64,000 nt of DNA from CAZGMJ01 sp964526785. GTDB taxonomy: Bacteria > Planctomycetota > Phycisphaerae > Sedimentisphaerales > Anaerobacaceae. The notes below the pieces were generated by a model, which did not search any database, was not told the DNA's origin, and was given only the letters and a program-made list of their open reading frames with translations. Positions 45,184-54,136 of this stretch are shown in pieces. The stretch lies in NCBI GenBank assembly GCA_964526785.1, contig CAZGMJ010000024.1, positions 6,695 to 70,694 of the forward strand, written 5' to 3'. The first letter of the stretch is position 1. Each line of letters begins with the position of its first letter. The translations under genes and the position numbers were made by a program.

Positions 45184-46092
45184 ATGGAAGCCGTAGTCCT
45201 CGAAAATGTGAACAAGTCCTTCGGCCCGGTGCAAGCTGTTGCAGATGTGACCGGACATATAGCAGCCGGCACGGTCTGCGGCTTTCTCGGCCCCAACGGG
45301 GCGGGCAAGACGACAACAATCCGAATGATTATGGATATCATTCAGCCCGATGCGGGACGGATCGCGGTGCTGGGCAACAGTTCGGCCCGTGCGGCCAGGT
45401 CGCAAGTCGGCTATATGCCCGAAGAACGAGGCCTGTATCGCAAAATGACAGCGGCCAAAGTGCTGTCGTATTTCGGTTCGCTAAAGGGCGTCGAAAACCG
45501 AACTCTGGGCCGGCAGGTGGCCAAATGGCTCAAGCGTGTCGACTTGTCAAACTGGGCGGACAAGAAGGTCGAGGAACTCAGTCGCGGGATGCATCAAAAG
45601 CTTCAGTTCGCCGTCACTGTCATCAATGACCCCGATCTGCTCATCTTGGATGAGCCGTTTTCGGGCCTCGACCCGCTCAACACCGATCTCCTTAGAGCGA
45701 TCATTCGCGAAATGAAGGATGCCGGACGAACGGTCATCTTCTCGACGCACGCCATGCATGAGGCCGAGACCTTGTGCGACGATATCATCTTGATCAACAA
45801 AGGAAAAGTGGTCCTGGACGGACCCTTGGCCCGGATTCGAGAACAGAACAGGCTCTCCGCGGTGTCGGTCCGAATCGAAGGAAATGCAGATTTCATTCGG
45901 ACTCTGCCCGGCGTTACGGCCGTTACTCGAAACGCCGATAGAATCGAGATCGCTCTGGCCGAAGATGGCGATACACAGGAACTGCTGCTGGATATCGCCA
46001 GGCGCGTTCGCGTGCGGTCTTTCGAGGAGAAAATCCCTTCGCTTCACGAGATCTTTGTCAGCATGGTTGGACGAGATGGGAAAGATTCTTAG
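45184..46092 (+). CDS. ABC-2-type transporter ATP-binding protein (NatA-like)
   Basis: 302 residues. Walker A GPNGAGKTT (36-44), signature LSRGMHQKLQ, Walker B LLILDEPFSGLDP and H-loop STHAMHEAE are intact. A C-terminal DUF4162-type extension (about 220-300) is typical of the NatA/EcsA branch. It powers the permease encoded by the overlapping next gene. No ribosome site is obvious before the ATG. The substrate is unknown; NatAB exports sodium. Confidence 0.93.
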   Translation: MEAVVLENVNKSFGPVQAVADVTGHIAAGTVCGFLGPNGAGKTTTIRMIMDIIQPDAGRIAVLGNSSARAARSQVGYMPEERGLYRKMTAAKVLSYFGSLKGVENRTLGRQVAKWLKRVDLSNWADKKVEELSRGMHQKLQFAVTVINDPDLLILDEPFSGLDPLNTDLLRAIIREMKDAGRTVIFSTHAMHEAETLCDDIILINKGKVVLDGPLARIREQNRLSAVSVRIEGNADFIRTLPGVTAVTRNADRIEIALAEDGDTQELLLDIARRVRVRSFEEKIPSLHEIFVSMVGRDGKDS

Positions 46093-47350
46093 AGTGGCAC
46101 AACGCGAGTACGCCGAAACGGTCAGGACAAAGACCTTCATCCTCGGCGTCCTGATGGCCCCGGTGATCGTAGCCGGCATTATATTCTTCACCGGTCGCAT
46201 ATCGCGAGGTCCGAGCGGAACCCGACCGCCGTTGCGAGTCGAAGTGACAGATCATTCCGCCCAACTCGCACAAGAGATTCGCTCGGCTGTGGCCGAACGC
46301 AACCAGGCCGATCCGGACCGCAAGTTGGTCCTCTCCATGCTCGATGCGAAAAACGACGATCGCAAAGACATTGAGGCAAGAGGCAAAGCCCGGCTGCGAG
46401 AAGGAAAAACGGATGTCTATGCAGTGATCGACCCCAACATCATCGCCGGCGATGGTCAAATACACTTCTACACCTACAAACCCAAAGCATCCAATCTCGA
46501 CAGACTCGGCTCCGTTGAGCATCTGCTGAGAACGGCGGTGATCAATCGGCGATGCGAAGTTGAAGATATCTCCGCCCAACTGCTAAGCAGAATCCGCCGG
46601 GTGTCCGTTGTGACCATTGAAGTGGGCGAAACGGCCGGCAAGCAGAAGGTGCAGAAACAAAGCGACAAGATCATGAAGATGATGGTGCCCTTCTTCTTCA
46701 TGTACCTAATGTTCATGGGTATGATCGGCACCGGCCAGCACATGATCAGCAGCGTAATCGAAGAGAAGGGCTCTCGCGTCATTGAAGTGCTTCTCTCAGC
46801 GGTCAGTCCGTTCCAGTTGATGACGGGCAAGATCGTGGGGTTGGCCGGTATCGGACTGACGGTAGTCGGCATCTGGGGAGGAGCAGCTTTTGCCGCCGCA
46901 CGCTACAAAGGCTTCCAGGTCGATGTGCCGCCCGCAATGCTCGTGTATTTCGTGCTCTACTTCCTCCCCGGATTTCTCCTGTTCACCTCCCTGCTCGCCG
47001 GCGTCGGCTCCGTCTGCAACACGCTCAAGGAGACCCAGGGACTGATGATGCCGATCATGCTGGTATTCATCCTGCCTCTGCTGGCGTGGATGAAACTGGC
47101 CCAGGAACCGGACGGCCTGCTTGCCCGGGCGCTGTCCTTCTTTCCGCCGTTAACCCCGATGGTCATGATGCTGCGCATCTCCGCCAGCGAAGATATCTCT
47201 GCGATTGAAATAGGCGCCTCGCTCGTTGTGCTCGTGCTCGGTCTGGCAATTACGATGTGGGCGGCCGCAAAGGTCTTTCGCACCGGCATTCTTATGTACG
47301 GAAAACGCCCGGGCCTGCGCGAAATACTCCGCTGGGTCCGTCATGCGTAG
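46076..47350 (+). CDS. ABC-2-type permease (NatB-like)
   Basis: 424 residues from the ATG at 46076, which overlaps the ATPase gene by 17 bases. One helix near the N-terminus (TFILGVLMAPVIVAGIIFF), a periplasmic domain of about 170 residues, and about five C-terminal helices with the family loop VIEEKGSRVIEVLLSAVSPFQLMTGKIVG. The topology matches NatB/YhaP-type permeases. It forms the transport channel with the preceding ATPase. Confidence 0.92.
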   Translation: MGKILRVAQREYAETVRTKTFILGVLMAPVIVAGIIFFTGRISRGPSGTRPPLRVEVTDHSAQLAQEIRSAVAERNQADPDRKLVLSMLDAKNDDRKDIEARGKARLREGKTDVYAVIDPNIIAGDGQIHFYTYKPKASNLDRLGSVEHLLRTAVINRRCEVEDISAQLLSRIRRVSVVTIEVGETAGKQKVQKQSDKIMKMMVPFFFMYLMFMGMIGTGQHMISSVIEEKGSRVIEVLLSAVSPFQLMTGKIVGLAGIGLTVVGIWGGAAFAAARYKGFQVDVPPAMLVYFVLYFLPGFLLFTSLLAGVGSVCNTLKETQGLMMPIMLVFILPLLAWMKLAQEPDGLLARALSFFPPLTPMVMMLRISASEDISAIEIGASLVVLVLGLAITMWAAAKVFRTGILMYGKRPGLREILRWVRHA

Positions 47351-47401
47351 CGGGAAAAATGAAAACCAGTTGCTTCTTTGGATTACACGCATATACGCAA
47401 T

Positions 47402-48145
47402 ATGAGTGGTACCTTCTACAATTTGGGAAAAAAACTCGGCCCGAAAGTCCGCAAAGCCAAATGGGTATGGCATTCTGCCACAGGCACCGAGGCCGATGCA
47501 ATCAAGACCGAAAACGAAGTCGGCCGCGATCTCGCGTCTGAGGTGCGATGCCAACTGGCTCTCGATACGGACCCGAAAATCCGAGCCCTGTTGAAGAAAA
47601 TCGGATCGCGTCTGTCCAAATGCGTTGCCAATCGCTATCGTACGTTCAGCTTCGAATGTGTCGAGCAGGGCAAGCCCAATGCTTTCGCACTTCCGGGCGG
47701 TTTCATATTCATCACACGCTCGCTTATCGAACTCAGTAAGCGCGATAAGGATGAATTGGCTTTCGTGCTCAGTCATGAGATGGCCCACGTTATTCGCGGC
47801 CACGCGATGGAGCGAATTATGAGTCAATCGGCCGTCTCAGCCGCCGCCCGCGTCACACCTGCCCGCAGTGTGCTCGGCGGATGGCTCAAGCGCGTCGGCA
47901 TACAGTTCCTCGAAAGCGCCTATTCGCAGGATTTGGAGACCGAGTCAGATAGACTCGCTGTTCGGCTCACAAAGACGGCACGGTACGACCCCAATGGAGC
48001 GATACGCCTGCTCTCGCGTCTGGCCGAACTGAATACGGACCAACAGGACAGCGACCTCAGCGCATACCTCTCGTCGCATCCACCGCACAGCAACCGAATC
48101 CTCAGCATCCAACGGATGATTGCCAAACTGGACGAACGATCGTAG
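47402..48145 (+). CDS. M48-family metallopeptidase
   Basis: 247 residues from the ATG at 47402; ribosome site weak, and a TTG 24 bases earlier is no better. Zinc site HEMAH at 125-129, third ligand Glu181 in LETESDRLA, and the preceding edge strand NAFALPGGFIFITRSLIE are the M48 hallmarks (BepA/LoiP/Oma1-like). Unlike periplasmic relatives no signal peptide or lipobox is seen, so it may be cytoplasmic or the true start lies elsewhere. It follows the ABC-2 permease by about 50 bases and may be co-transcribed. Confidence 0.88.
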   Translation: MSGTFYNLGKKLGPKVRKAKWVWHSATGTEADAIKTENEVGRDLASEVRCQLALDTDPKIRALLKKIGSRLSKCVANRYRTFSFECVEQGKPNAFALPGGFIFITRSLIELSKRDKDELAFVLSHEMAHVIRGHAMERIMSQSAVSAAARVTPARSVLGGWLKRVGIQFLESAYSQDLETESDRLAVRLTKTARYDPNGAIRLLSRLAELNTDQQDSDLSAYLSSHPPHSNRILSIQRMIAKLDERS

Positions 48146-48197
48146 CTCACTGCAGAACCAGCACAACCATAACAGAACACAACGAGAAGCGTCGAAG

Positions 48198-49475
48198 ATG
48201 AAACACAATATCCTGATAGCGGTACTCATGCTGTGCATAAGCCCCGTCGCCAACGCGGAAAACGCCGTCCAAAGCGGCTTCTACCGAGATTACTGGGCAC
48301 AGTGGGACGAACGCATCAGCAACTGTCGCGGCCGTCTTCGCGTAAACGACACCGAACTGAGCCTGAACGAGAACTTCGGCAGACGCAGCGAAGCCAGAGC
48401 AAACGGCCTCGCCCTCATTCACATAGATGAGGACCTGTTTGCCTTACGTTCGAGCGAATTGTATCTGGAAATATGGGGCGGCCACCCGCATACAGCCGAC
48501 AAACGCTTCTACCTCAACGGCAAACAGCGTTACGATCTGCCCGAGGTGGGTACCGCCGCCGGAAACTGCACGTACGACTACCCCACGATCCCCGTAGAGG
48601 TTCGCCACCTCGTCCGCGGCGCCAATGCCCTGCAATTCGCGTGCGATCGCGGGAAATCTTTCTGGGGACATTTCATCCTGGATAATGCCGCGTTGCGCTG
48701 CTATCTCCAGCCCGACCATGCAGACCTCAAAGCCGCCGGACTGGACAAGTTCAGTGCCGCAGTGGCCGTGGAAGGCGATCCGGTAGCAGTTGGCGACACG
48801 ATCCGGCTGTCCCTGTCATACCCGAAGAACCTCGAACCACATATCCTATCTGTAGATTACTTCGCCCGCTACTTCGGATTCGACGACAACGGCGACGACC
48901 GCCAAAATGACTGGCATGGATATACGCAGAACCGCCTGCCTCGCAACCATGTCGGGACGGCTTCCGTTGCACCATACACAGTCTCCTGGAACGCTGCGAT
49001 GATCCCCAGCCAACCCCAGCCAATGGCCGTACGCGCCGTAGTGCATCTCAAGAGCGGTCTCAAGTACGCGACAGAACCGACAGCAGGCCTCTCATTTGCC
49101 GAAGGTAGAAGTCGCGTACGAATGTACCGGTGCTCCGATATGCCGGTGCCATTCTGGTCTCGTGCCTCGCGCGTGAAGAAGGCGACCATCGAACTGCCTG
49201 CCGACATGTCAAATATCAGTAGGGCTCGACTGATGATCAAGATATGGGATGGCGGTGAGGGATCGGTAGATAAGCCATTCAGGATAAACGGCCATGCGTA
49301 CGACATCACCTCGCACAAAGCAATTCACGATGTCGTGTTTACAGTTGCGGATGTCGATCCTCAACATCTCTGCAGCGGAGCAAATACGCTGATGCTTCTG
49401 TCCGACACAACACATCACGGAATCGAGGTCCTTCTCCCCGGCCCCGTATTGGTCATACGCTATGAAGGTGAGTGA
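48198..49475 (+). CDS. Secreted protein of unknown function with two related beta-sandwich modules
   Basis: 425 residues with a signal peptide (NILIAVLMLCISPVANA). I recognise no named family. Two segments resemble each other: residues about 90-165 (FYLNGKQRYDLPEV, VRHLVRGANALQFACD) and about 350-420 (PFRINGHAYDITSH, PQHLCSGANTLMLLSD). Each pairs a 'x-x-x-NG' strand with a later '-GAN-L-' strand, the pattern of jelly-roll carbohydrate-binding modules such as galactose-binding-like domains. A middle domain of about 150 residues (VEGDPVAVGDTIRLSL, PYTVSWNAAMIP) looks immunoglobulin-like. A glycan-binding role is inferred. Confidence 0.7.
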   Translation: MKHNILIAVLMLCISPVANAENAVQSGFYRDYWAQWDERISNCRGRLRVNDTELSLNENFGRRSEARANGLALIHIDEDLFALRSSELYLEIWGGHPHTADKRFYLNGKQRYDLPEVGTAAGNCTYDYPTIPVEVRHLVRGANALQFACDRGKSFWGHFILDNAALRCYLQPDHADLKAAGLDKFSAAVAVEGDPVAVGDTIRLSLSYPKNLEPHILSVDYFARYFGFDDNGDDRQNDWHGYTQNRLPRNHVGTASVAPYTVSWNAAMIPSQPQPMAVRAVVHLKSGLKYATEPTAGLSFAEGRSRVRMYRCSDMPVPFWSRASRVKKATIELPADMSNISRARLMIKIWDGGEGSVDKPFRINGHAYDITSHKAIHDVVFTVADVDPQHLCSGANTLMLLSDTTHHGIEVLLPGPVLVIRYEGE

Positions 49476-49624
49476 TACAGCCCGTCCCGGACCTGGCGGT
49501 TGCGATTACCGCGCCCCCGCAATCGCAGGCAACGCGGCCGATTCAGCGGGCAAGTCGTCGATGAAACGAAAAGCGTATGGTCTCTGTCCACTCCTTCCGG
49601 AACCAGCGACTACCCGCTGTTTAT

Positions 49625-51040
49625 CTATACGCAACACTTCTGGACCGCGGTCCCTTGCGGCAAGGTGAAGCACACGGCCCCATGACTTTCCTGGGTCGTC
49701 TTAACCCAGATTCGCCCGCCGTGCATCTCAATCAACTCCTTGGCAATAGCCGGCCCCAGATTGAGTGAACTACTCTGTTCCGACTTGGCCATCTGCACAT
49801 GTTCGAAGGCATTGAGTACATCCCCGAGGCCGTCCGGGCCCCCAGCGAGGTCATCGCCCTGTATCTCCACTACGAAATCAGGCCCCGCCGGGCGTACTTG
49901 CACCCCAATTCGGCCGCCGTCCCTGCTCCCATCAATTGCGCATACCAGCAGACTGCGCAAAACCTGTTTGATGCGGACATAGTCGCCGACAACCATCCAC
50001 TGCGGATCCACGCCCGATACGTCAATGGTCAATTGCCTTTCACCGGCCAGTGACGCAAGCGCTTCTGACACATTTGAAATCGCCGTATCGAGGGGGAACT
50101 CCTGCCTCTCCAACCTCGCTCGACCACCGCTCACAGATAGCAAATCGTGAAAATCATGAATGAGGCCCCTGGCGTCTTCCGTCCGATTCTGCGATAGCAT
50201 CGTATCGAGCGACTTGCCCACCGCGATGGCCATTTCGTTAAGAAGACGATTCTGCTTTTCGAGTTTGGCATTGGCGCCTCGGAGTTCGTCTTCGGCGAGA
50301 ATACGATCGGTAATATCGCGCCCCACGCCCACAATCGCCATATCACGTCCCTTCGTATCCTTGATGATAGACCGAGACAGTGAAACAGGAAAAATGCTGC
50401 CGTCCTGGCGTTTGTGATAGAAACCTACCTCCCAACTGCTGCCGATGGCTCGGCTCTGGAATACGCTCCTGGTCCCATGCGTCGCTTCATTGCCGGCCCA
50501 GAGAATGCTCCCTTCTCTGCCGACAATCTCCTCTTCCTTGTATCCGTACGTCCGACAGAACGCACGGTTGACAAAGACAATCTTGTCGTCCAGATCGGTA
50601 ATATATACGCTGTCGTCCGTGCTCCTGATCGCCCCGGAAAGCAGTCGCAGATGGTCCTCCGTGCGCTTGTGTCGAATTGCGTTTTCAACGGTTATGGGAA
50701 GTGCCTTAAGGTAGCTTCGATCCACGTCCTTTGTGAGATAGTCGTACGCACCTGCCTGCCAGACCTGAACTGCCACATCTTCATCGCCCGCACCGGTAAC
50801 CAGAATGACCGGCGCATCTTTCACCATTGCCAACACATCGAGAGCTGAGCCGTCGCCTAGCGAATAGTCTGAGATGACCGCATCGAAACTTGAATCCTTC
50901 AGCACTTGCTTCGCCTCGCCGACGGACCCCGCCGTCGTGCAATCATATGGCAACTCCTCCGCTTTCACGAACCTCTCAAACGCCTTTTGGTCCAGCTTGT
51001 CGTCTTCGACAAGCAACAACTTGTACTTCACGTCGCCCAT
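49625..51040 (-). CDS. Receiver-PAS protein with degenerate histidine-kinase core
   Basis: 471 residues from the ATG at 51040 (AGGGGG in front). The receiver (1-120) is complete: acidic pair Asp13-Asp14, phospho-acceptor Asp58, Lys104. A PAS domain with PAC tail follows (about 130-250), then a coiled coil. The kinase part is odd: the dimerisation helix reads RGLIHDFHDLLS, not the usual SHELRTP form. The N-box reads LRSLLVCAID with no Asn, and the G1 box is not recognisable. Only the G2-like LGPAIAKELIEMHGGRIWV is conserved. It probably cannot bind ATP normally and may be a sensor or scaffold. It is the last gene of the signalling operon. Confidence 0.85.
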   Translation of the reverse strand: MGDVKYKLLLVEDDKLDQKAFERFVKAEELPYDCTTAGSVGEAKQVLKDSSFDAVISDYSLGDGSALDVLAMVKDAPVILVTGAGDEDVAVQVWQAGAYDYLTKDVDRSYLKALPITVENAIRHKRTEDHLRLLSGAIRSTDDSVYITDLDDKIVFVNRAFCRTYGYKEEEIVGREGSILWAGNEATHGTRSVFQSRAIGSSWEVGFYHKRQDGSIFPVSLSRSIIKDTKGRDMAIVGVGRDITDRILAEDELRGANAKLEKQNRLLNEMAIAVGKSLDTMLSQNRTEDARGLIHDFHDLLSVSGGRARLERQEFPLDTAISNVSEALASLAGERQLTIDVSGVDPQWMVVGDYVRIKQVLRSLLVCAIDGSRDGGRIGVQVRPAGPDFVVEIQGDDLAGGPDGLGDVLNAFEHVQMAKSEQSSSLNLGPAIAKELIEMHGGRIWVKTTQESHGAVCFTLPQGTAVQKCCV

Positions 51041-51045
51041 TTGTC

Positions 51046-51468
51046 TTACCCCCTTGTCGGCAACTTGCTCGCGTCTCGCATGAAATGCTCGATTATTCGC
51101 AGCGACTCCGAGAACTCCTCGAAGTCTGTCGATTTCACAACATATGCGCATGCCCCGGCCTCCAGTGCCTTCTGTTTATCTTCGGCTTCATCCGAACCGC
51201 TTAGCGCAATGACGGGTATCGAAGCCAGGTCCGCGTCCTGTTTGACGGCATCGAGGAACTCCAGTCCGCTCATACGCGGTGCGTGCATATCCAGTATAAT
51301 AGCCTCTGGCATGCTCTTTCGATCGGCCGTCAATACCTCCAGAGCTTCGCAGCCATCCGCAACATGAACAACGTGCACCGACGCACAATGCCCTTTCAAC
51401 ACACGCCGCACAACCATCGCATCAATGCGGTCATCTTCTACCAATAGTATTGACCGTTCGTCCTGCAT
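51046..51468 (-). CDS. Single-domain response regulator (CheY-like)
   Basis: 140 residues, receiver only. Asp12-Asp13 acidic pocket, phospho-acceptor Asp60 in IILDMHAP, conserved Ser/Thr-Lys at ALSGSD and YVVKSTDF. No output domain. AGGGGG precedes the ATG, and the gene ends five bases before the receiver-PAS gene starts, so the pair is co-translated. It shares the unusual 'IDAMVVRR' helix with the receiver at 51579, indicating a duplication. Confidence 0.92.
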   Translation of the reverse strand: MQDERSILLVEDDRIDAMVVRRVLKGHCASVHVVHVADGCEALEVLTADRKSMPEAIILDMHAPRMSGLEFLDAVKQDADLASIPVIALSGSDEAEDKQKALEAGACAYVVKSTDFEEFSESLRIIEHFMRDASKLPTRG

Positions 51469-51578
51469 TTGCGACCCCCTTTATGCCGTTCTTCGCGTTT
51501 CTCTTGATGCGTCTGCTTCATACTACTCCGTTCGGCCGTCCGATCCGCCACATGTTTTCTCATCACGTTCCGTTGCTC

Positions 51579-52058
51579 TCACTCTCTCACACCCCTTGTG
51601 CCATCCGTCGCAGCACAAGTATGTGCAGTCCCCTCCGCCTGCGCACATGCTGGTATTTCGCTGACCGCCCAATAGCGGTGCACGGCACGCATCGTCTCCA
51701 GAAAACTCGCATAGTCAATGGACTTAACCATGTAGCCGGCCGCCCCCAGATCGAAAGACCGCTCGATATCTCCTCGTTCGCTTGACGTCGTCAGTATCGT
51801 TACCGGTATCTTACGGTGCCGATCGCTCGCCTTTAGCACATCGAGGAACTCAAAACCATTCATTCGCGGCATATTGAGATCCAGCAGTATCAGGCAAGGC
51901 TGCGAACCGGCTGATTCGTTCAGATACTCTAACGCTTCCTCTCCGTTGGATCGATGAACCAATGAATTCTCCAGTTTCAGATCGCGCACCGCCCGTCGTA
52001 CGGCCATCGCATCGACCATATCGTCTTCAACTAACAGTATTGGCCTCGAATCACGCAC
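51579..52058 (-). CDS. Single-domain response regulator (Rcp1-like)
   Basis: 159 residues from a GTG at 52058. GGAGG lies six bases before that GTG, and the GTG overlaps the stop of the hybrid kinase gene. Receiver residues: Asp12-Asp13, phospho-acceptor Asp60 in LILLDLNMPRMNG, Thr at TILTTSS, Lys in YMVKSID. The extended beta4-alpha4 loop and 'LILLDLNMP' are typical of the small regulators that follow phytochrome-like kinases. A 30-residue Ala/Thr-rich tail has no known role. Confidence 0.9.
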   Translation of the reverse strand: MRDSRPILLVEDDMVDAMAVRRAVRDLKLENSLVHRSNGEEALEYLNESAGSQPCLILLDLNMPRMNGFEFLDVLKASDRHRKIPVTILTTSSERGDIERSFDLGAAGYMVKSIDYASFLETMRAVHRYWAVSEIPACAQAEGTAHTCAATDGTRGVRE

Positions 52059-53181
52059 AGCCAGCCTCCACATGTTGTTTTGGAAAAGTAAAGTAGAATG
52101 TCGTACCCGCGCCCACCTCGGACTCCAGCCATATTCTCCCCCCGTACATCTCGACAATCTTTTTCACAACCGTCAACCCGACGCCCGTGCTTTCATAAGC
52201 GTCTGTCGCCGAGAGCGTTTGGAACATCTTGAAGATTTTCTCATAGTACTTTTCAGCAATGCCGGGACCGTTGTCACTTACGTGGAACTTCCACATGTCC
52301 TCGTCTTCGACACAACCGACCCGCACTCGCCCTTCCGGCTTGTCCATATACTTGACTGCATTGCTCAGCAGATTCTGAAATACCTGCGATATGCGCGTAT
52401 GCTCGCAAACCACAACAGGCAGTTCGCCTTCAATGGAAAAATAAATATCGACGGGCGCCGAGAGCATGTCCCATATCTCCGGAACCAGCGTATCGAGGTG
52501 CACTGTCGATGTCTGCTCCTTCTGCCTGCCCACCCTCGAATAGTGCAGAATCCCATCGATCAGCTTATGCATGCGATCTACGCGATCGGCCAGTAATTCC
52601 ATCTGCTCCTTGCCTTCTTCGGTCAGCCTGTCGATATTGTCCTCCATGATCCATTCGGCCAGTGTCTTTATGCCGCGCAGCGGAGCCTTCAGATCGTGCG
52701 ACACGATCGAGGCGAAATCGTTCAACTCCCGATTCGTGTCTTCCAGATCCTTGAGAAGCTTGCTCAAATTGCGCTCCGCCCGTTTGCGCTCCACCGCATA
52801 ACGGATAATCCGTACCAGTGCGAACTCCAGTGACTTGCCTTTTACGAGATAATCCTCAGCACCGTTGCGAATGGCTTCCAGCGCTAGTTCGCTGTCGGCC
52901 GCCCCCGTCAGCACAATTACGGGAACCTCGCCGCTGACCTCGTGCACCTTCTGTACTGTCTCCAAACCGTAGCTGTCGGGCAGTCCGAGATCGAGCAGAA
53001 CGATATCACTGCGCACCGCTTCCAGGTGCCGGACTGCTTCCGAAAGCGTGCCGACTGCCGTTACCTCGAAGACCACCGAATCGCACGTTTGCTTGAGCGG
53101 CATTTCGACAAGCCGGCGATCCGCGGGGTCGTCGTCAACCAGCAGGACACATATTCGCTCTTTGTCTGTATTCATCAGCAT
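52051..53181 (-). CDS. Receiver - histidine kinase hybrid
   Basis: 376 residues. The N-terminal receiver (Asp17-Asp18, phospho-acceptor Asp64, Lys114) is joined by a coiled coil to a HisKA domain with phospho-His162 in IVSHDLKAPLRG, and to a complete HATPase (N-box QNLLSNAVKYMD, G1 DNGPGI, G2 GVGLTVVKKIVEMYGG). There is no membrane segment or sensor domain, so the receiver is the input. It would pass phosphate to the single-domain receivers around it. The ATG at 53181 is chosen; another ATG is six bases downstream. Confidence 0.93.
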   Translation of the reverse strand: MLMNTDKERICVLLVDDDPADRRLVEMPLKQTCDSVVFEVTAVGTLSEAVRHLEAVRSDIVLLDLGLPDSYGLETVQKVHEVSGEVPVIVLTGAADSELALEAIRNGAEDYLVKGKSLEFALVRIIRYAVERKRAERNLSKLLKDLEDTNRELNDFASIVSHDLKAPLRGIKTLAEWIMEDNIDRLTEEGKEQMELLADRVDRMHKLIDGILHYSRVGRQKEQTSTVHLDTLVPEIWDMLSAPVDIYFSIEGELPVVVCEHTRISQVFQNLLSNAVKYMDKPEGRVRVGCVEDEDMWKFHVSDNGPGIAEKYYEKIFKMFQTLSATDAYESTGVGLTVVKKIVEMYGGRIWLESEVGAGTTFYFTFPKQHVEAGCA

Positions 53182-53617
53182 GTGGGGCTCTTTTGCAAAT
53201 GACAAACCAATAACCGGTAACATTGTGCAGGACTTCATGGAAGCCTTCGAGACTTCCGGGTTTCTTGATATAACCGGCTGCCTGAAACTTGAAACTCTCG
53301 ATGATATCCTTCTCGGCGTCTGATGTCGTCAATATGACCACCGGGATGGATGCCAATCCGGGCTCGGATTTGAGCCATCGCAGAAACTCCTGACCGCCCA
53401 TGCCCGGCATGTTCAAATCCAGTAGGATCAGATCGGGAAACGGCGACTGTGTATCCCCCTCCTGGCTCCGACGCAAATACGCCACCGCATCTTCCGCACT
53501 GTCGGCCACGCGAAGCTCATTCGCAATCCGATCGTTGCTCAGTGCCTTGGCCACCAGCTTCTGATCGCCGCGATCATCTTCGACCAGCAATATTATGACT
53601 TCCTGAAACAGGTCCAT
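53135..53617 (-). CDS. Single-domain response regulator (Rcp1-like)
   Basis: 160 residues from the ATG at 53617 with AAGGA before it. Asp14-Asp15, phospho-acceptor Asp67 in LILLDLNMPGMGG, Thr in ILTTSD, Lys in YIKKPGS. The 3' end runs 47 bases into the hybrid kinase gene in another frame, an unusually long overlap. Its paralogue at 53623 is about half identical by eye across LDLNMPGMGG-EFL and SIPVVILTTSDAEKDI. Confidence 0.92.
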   Translation of the reverse strand: MDLFQEVIILLVEDDRGDQKLVAKALSNDRIANELRVADSAEDAVAYLRRSQEGDTQSPFPDLILLDLNMPGMGGQEFLRWLKSEPGLASIPVVILTTSDAEKDIIESFKFQAAGYIKKPGSLEGFHEVLHNVTGYWFVICKRAPHADEYRQRANMCPAG

Positions 53618-53622
53618 CGTCC

Positions 53623-54132
53623 TTATCCTTTCCAATTTGCGCCGCCCGCCTCGTGCACCACAGTGGCGTCGCAGACGTTCTGACTCCGCACAACAGACTG
53701 AGGCCCTTGAACAACCGCACCGTAGCCGAACCAGTACATCAATAGATTCTCCATGATTCGCTTCAGATCGCCGCCCGAAGGCTTCTGTACATACCCCGCC
53801 GACTGCATCGCATAACACGCCTGGATATCTTCCTCCGAATCCGAGGTTGTCAGGACTACCACCGGAATTGTGCAGAGACGCGGCCTGGACTTGACATGCA
53901 TAAGAAATTCCCGGCCGCCCATACCGGGCATGTTCAGATCCAACAGGATCAAATGCGGCCACGGGCTTTCTACATCGCCCTCCTCGCTCCGTGCAAGATA
54001 TCTCAAAGCCTCCTCGGCACTGGGAACCACATGCAGCATTACGTCTATCGACTGACTGCTCAACGCCTGCTTTGCCAGCTTCTGATCGGCCGGGTCATCC
54101 TCCACCAATAGTATCACAAACGAATTCATCAT
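53623..54132 (-). CDS. Single-domain response regulator (Rcp1-like)
   Basis: 169 residues. Acidic pair Asp12-Asp13, phospho-acceptor Asp65, Thr in VLTTSD and Lys in YVQKPSG. GGAG precedes the ATG. It starts four bases after the membrane kinase gene ends, the classical cognate arrangement, and is followed five bases later by its paralogue. It has a 30-residue C-terminal tail beyond the receiver fold. Confidence 0.92.
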   Translation of the reverse strand: MMNSFVILLVEDDPADQKLAKQALSSQSIDVMLHVVPSAEEALRYLARSEEGDVESPWPHLILLDLNMPGMGGREFLMHVKSRPRLCTIPVVVLTTSDSEEDIQACYAMQSAGYVQKPSGGDLKRIMENLLMYWFGYGAVVQGPQSVVRSQNVCDATVVHEAGGANWKG

Positions 54133-54136
54133 GCTC

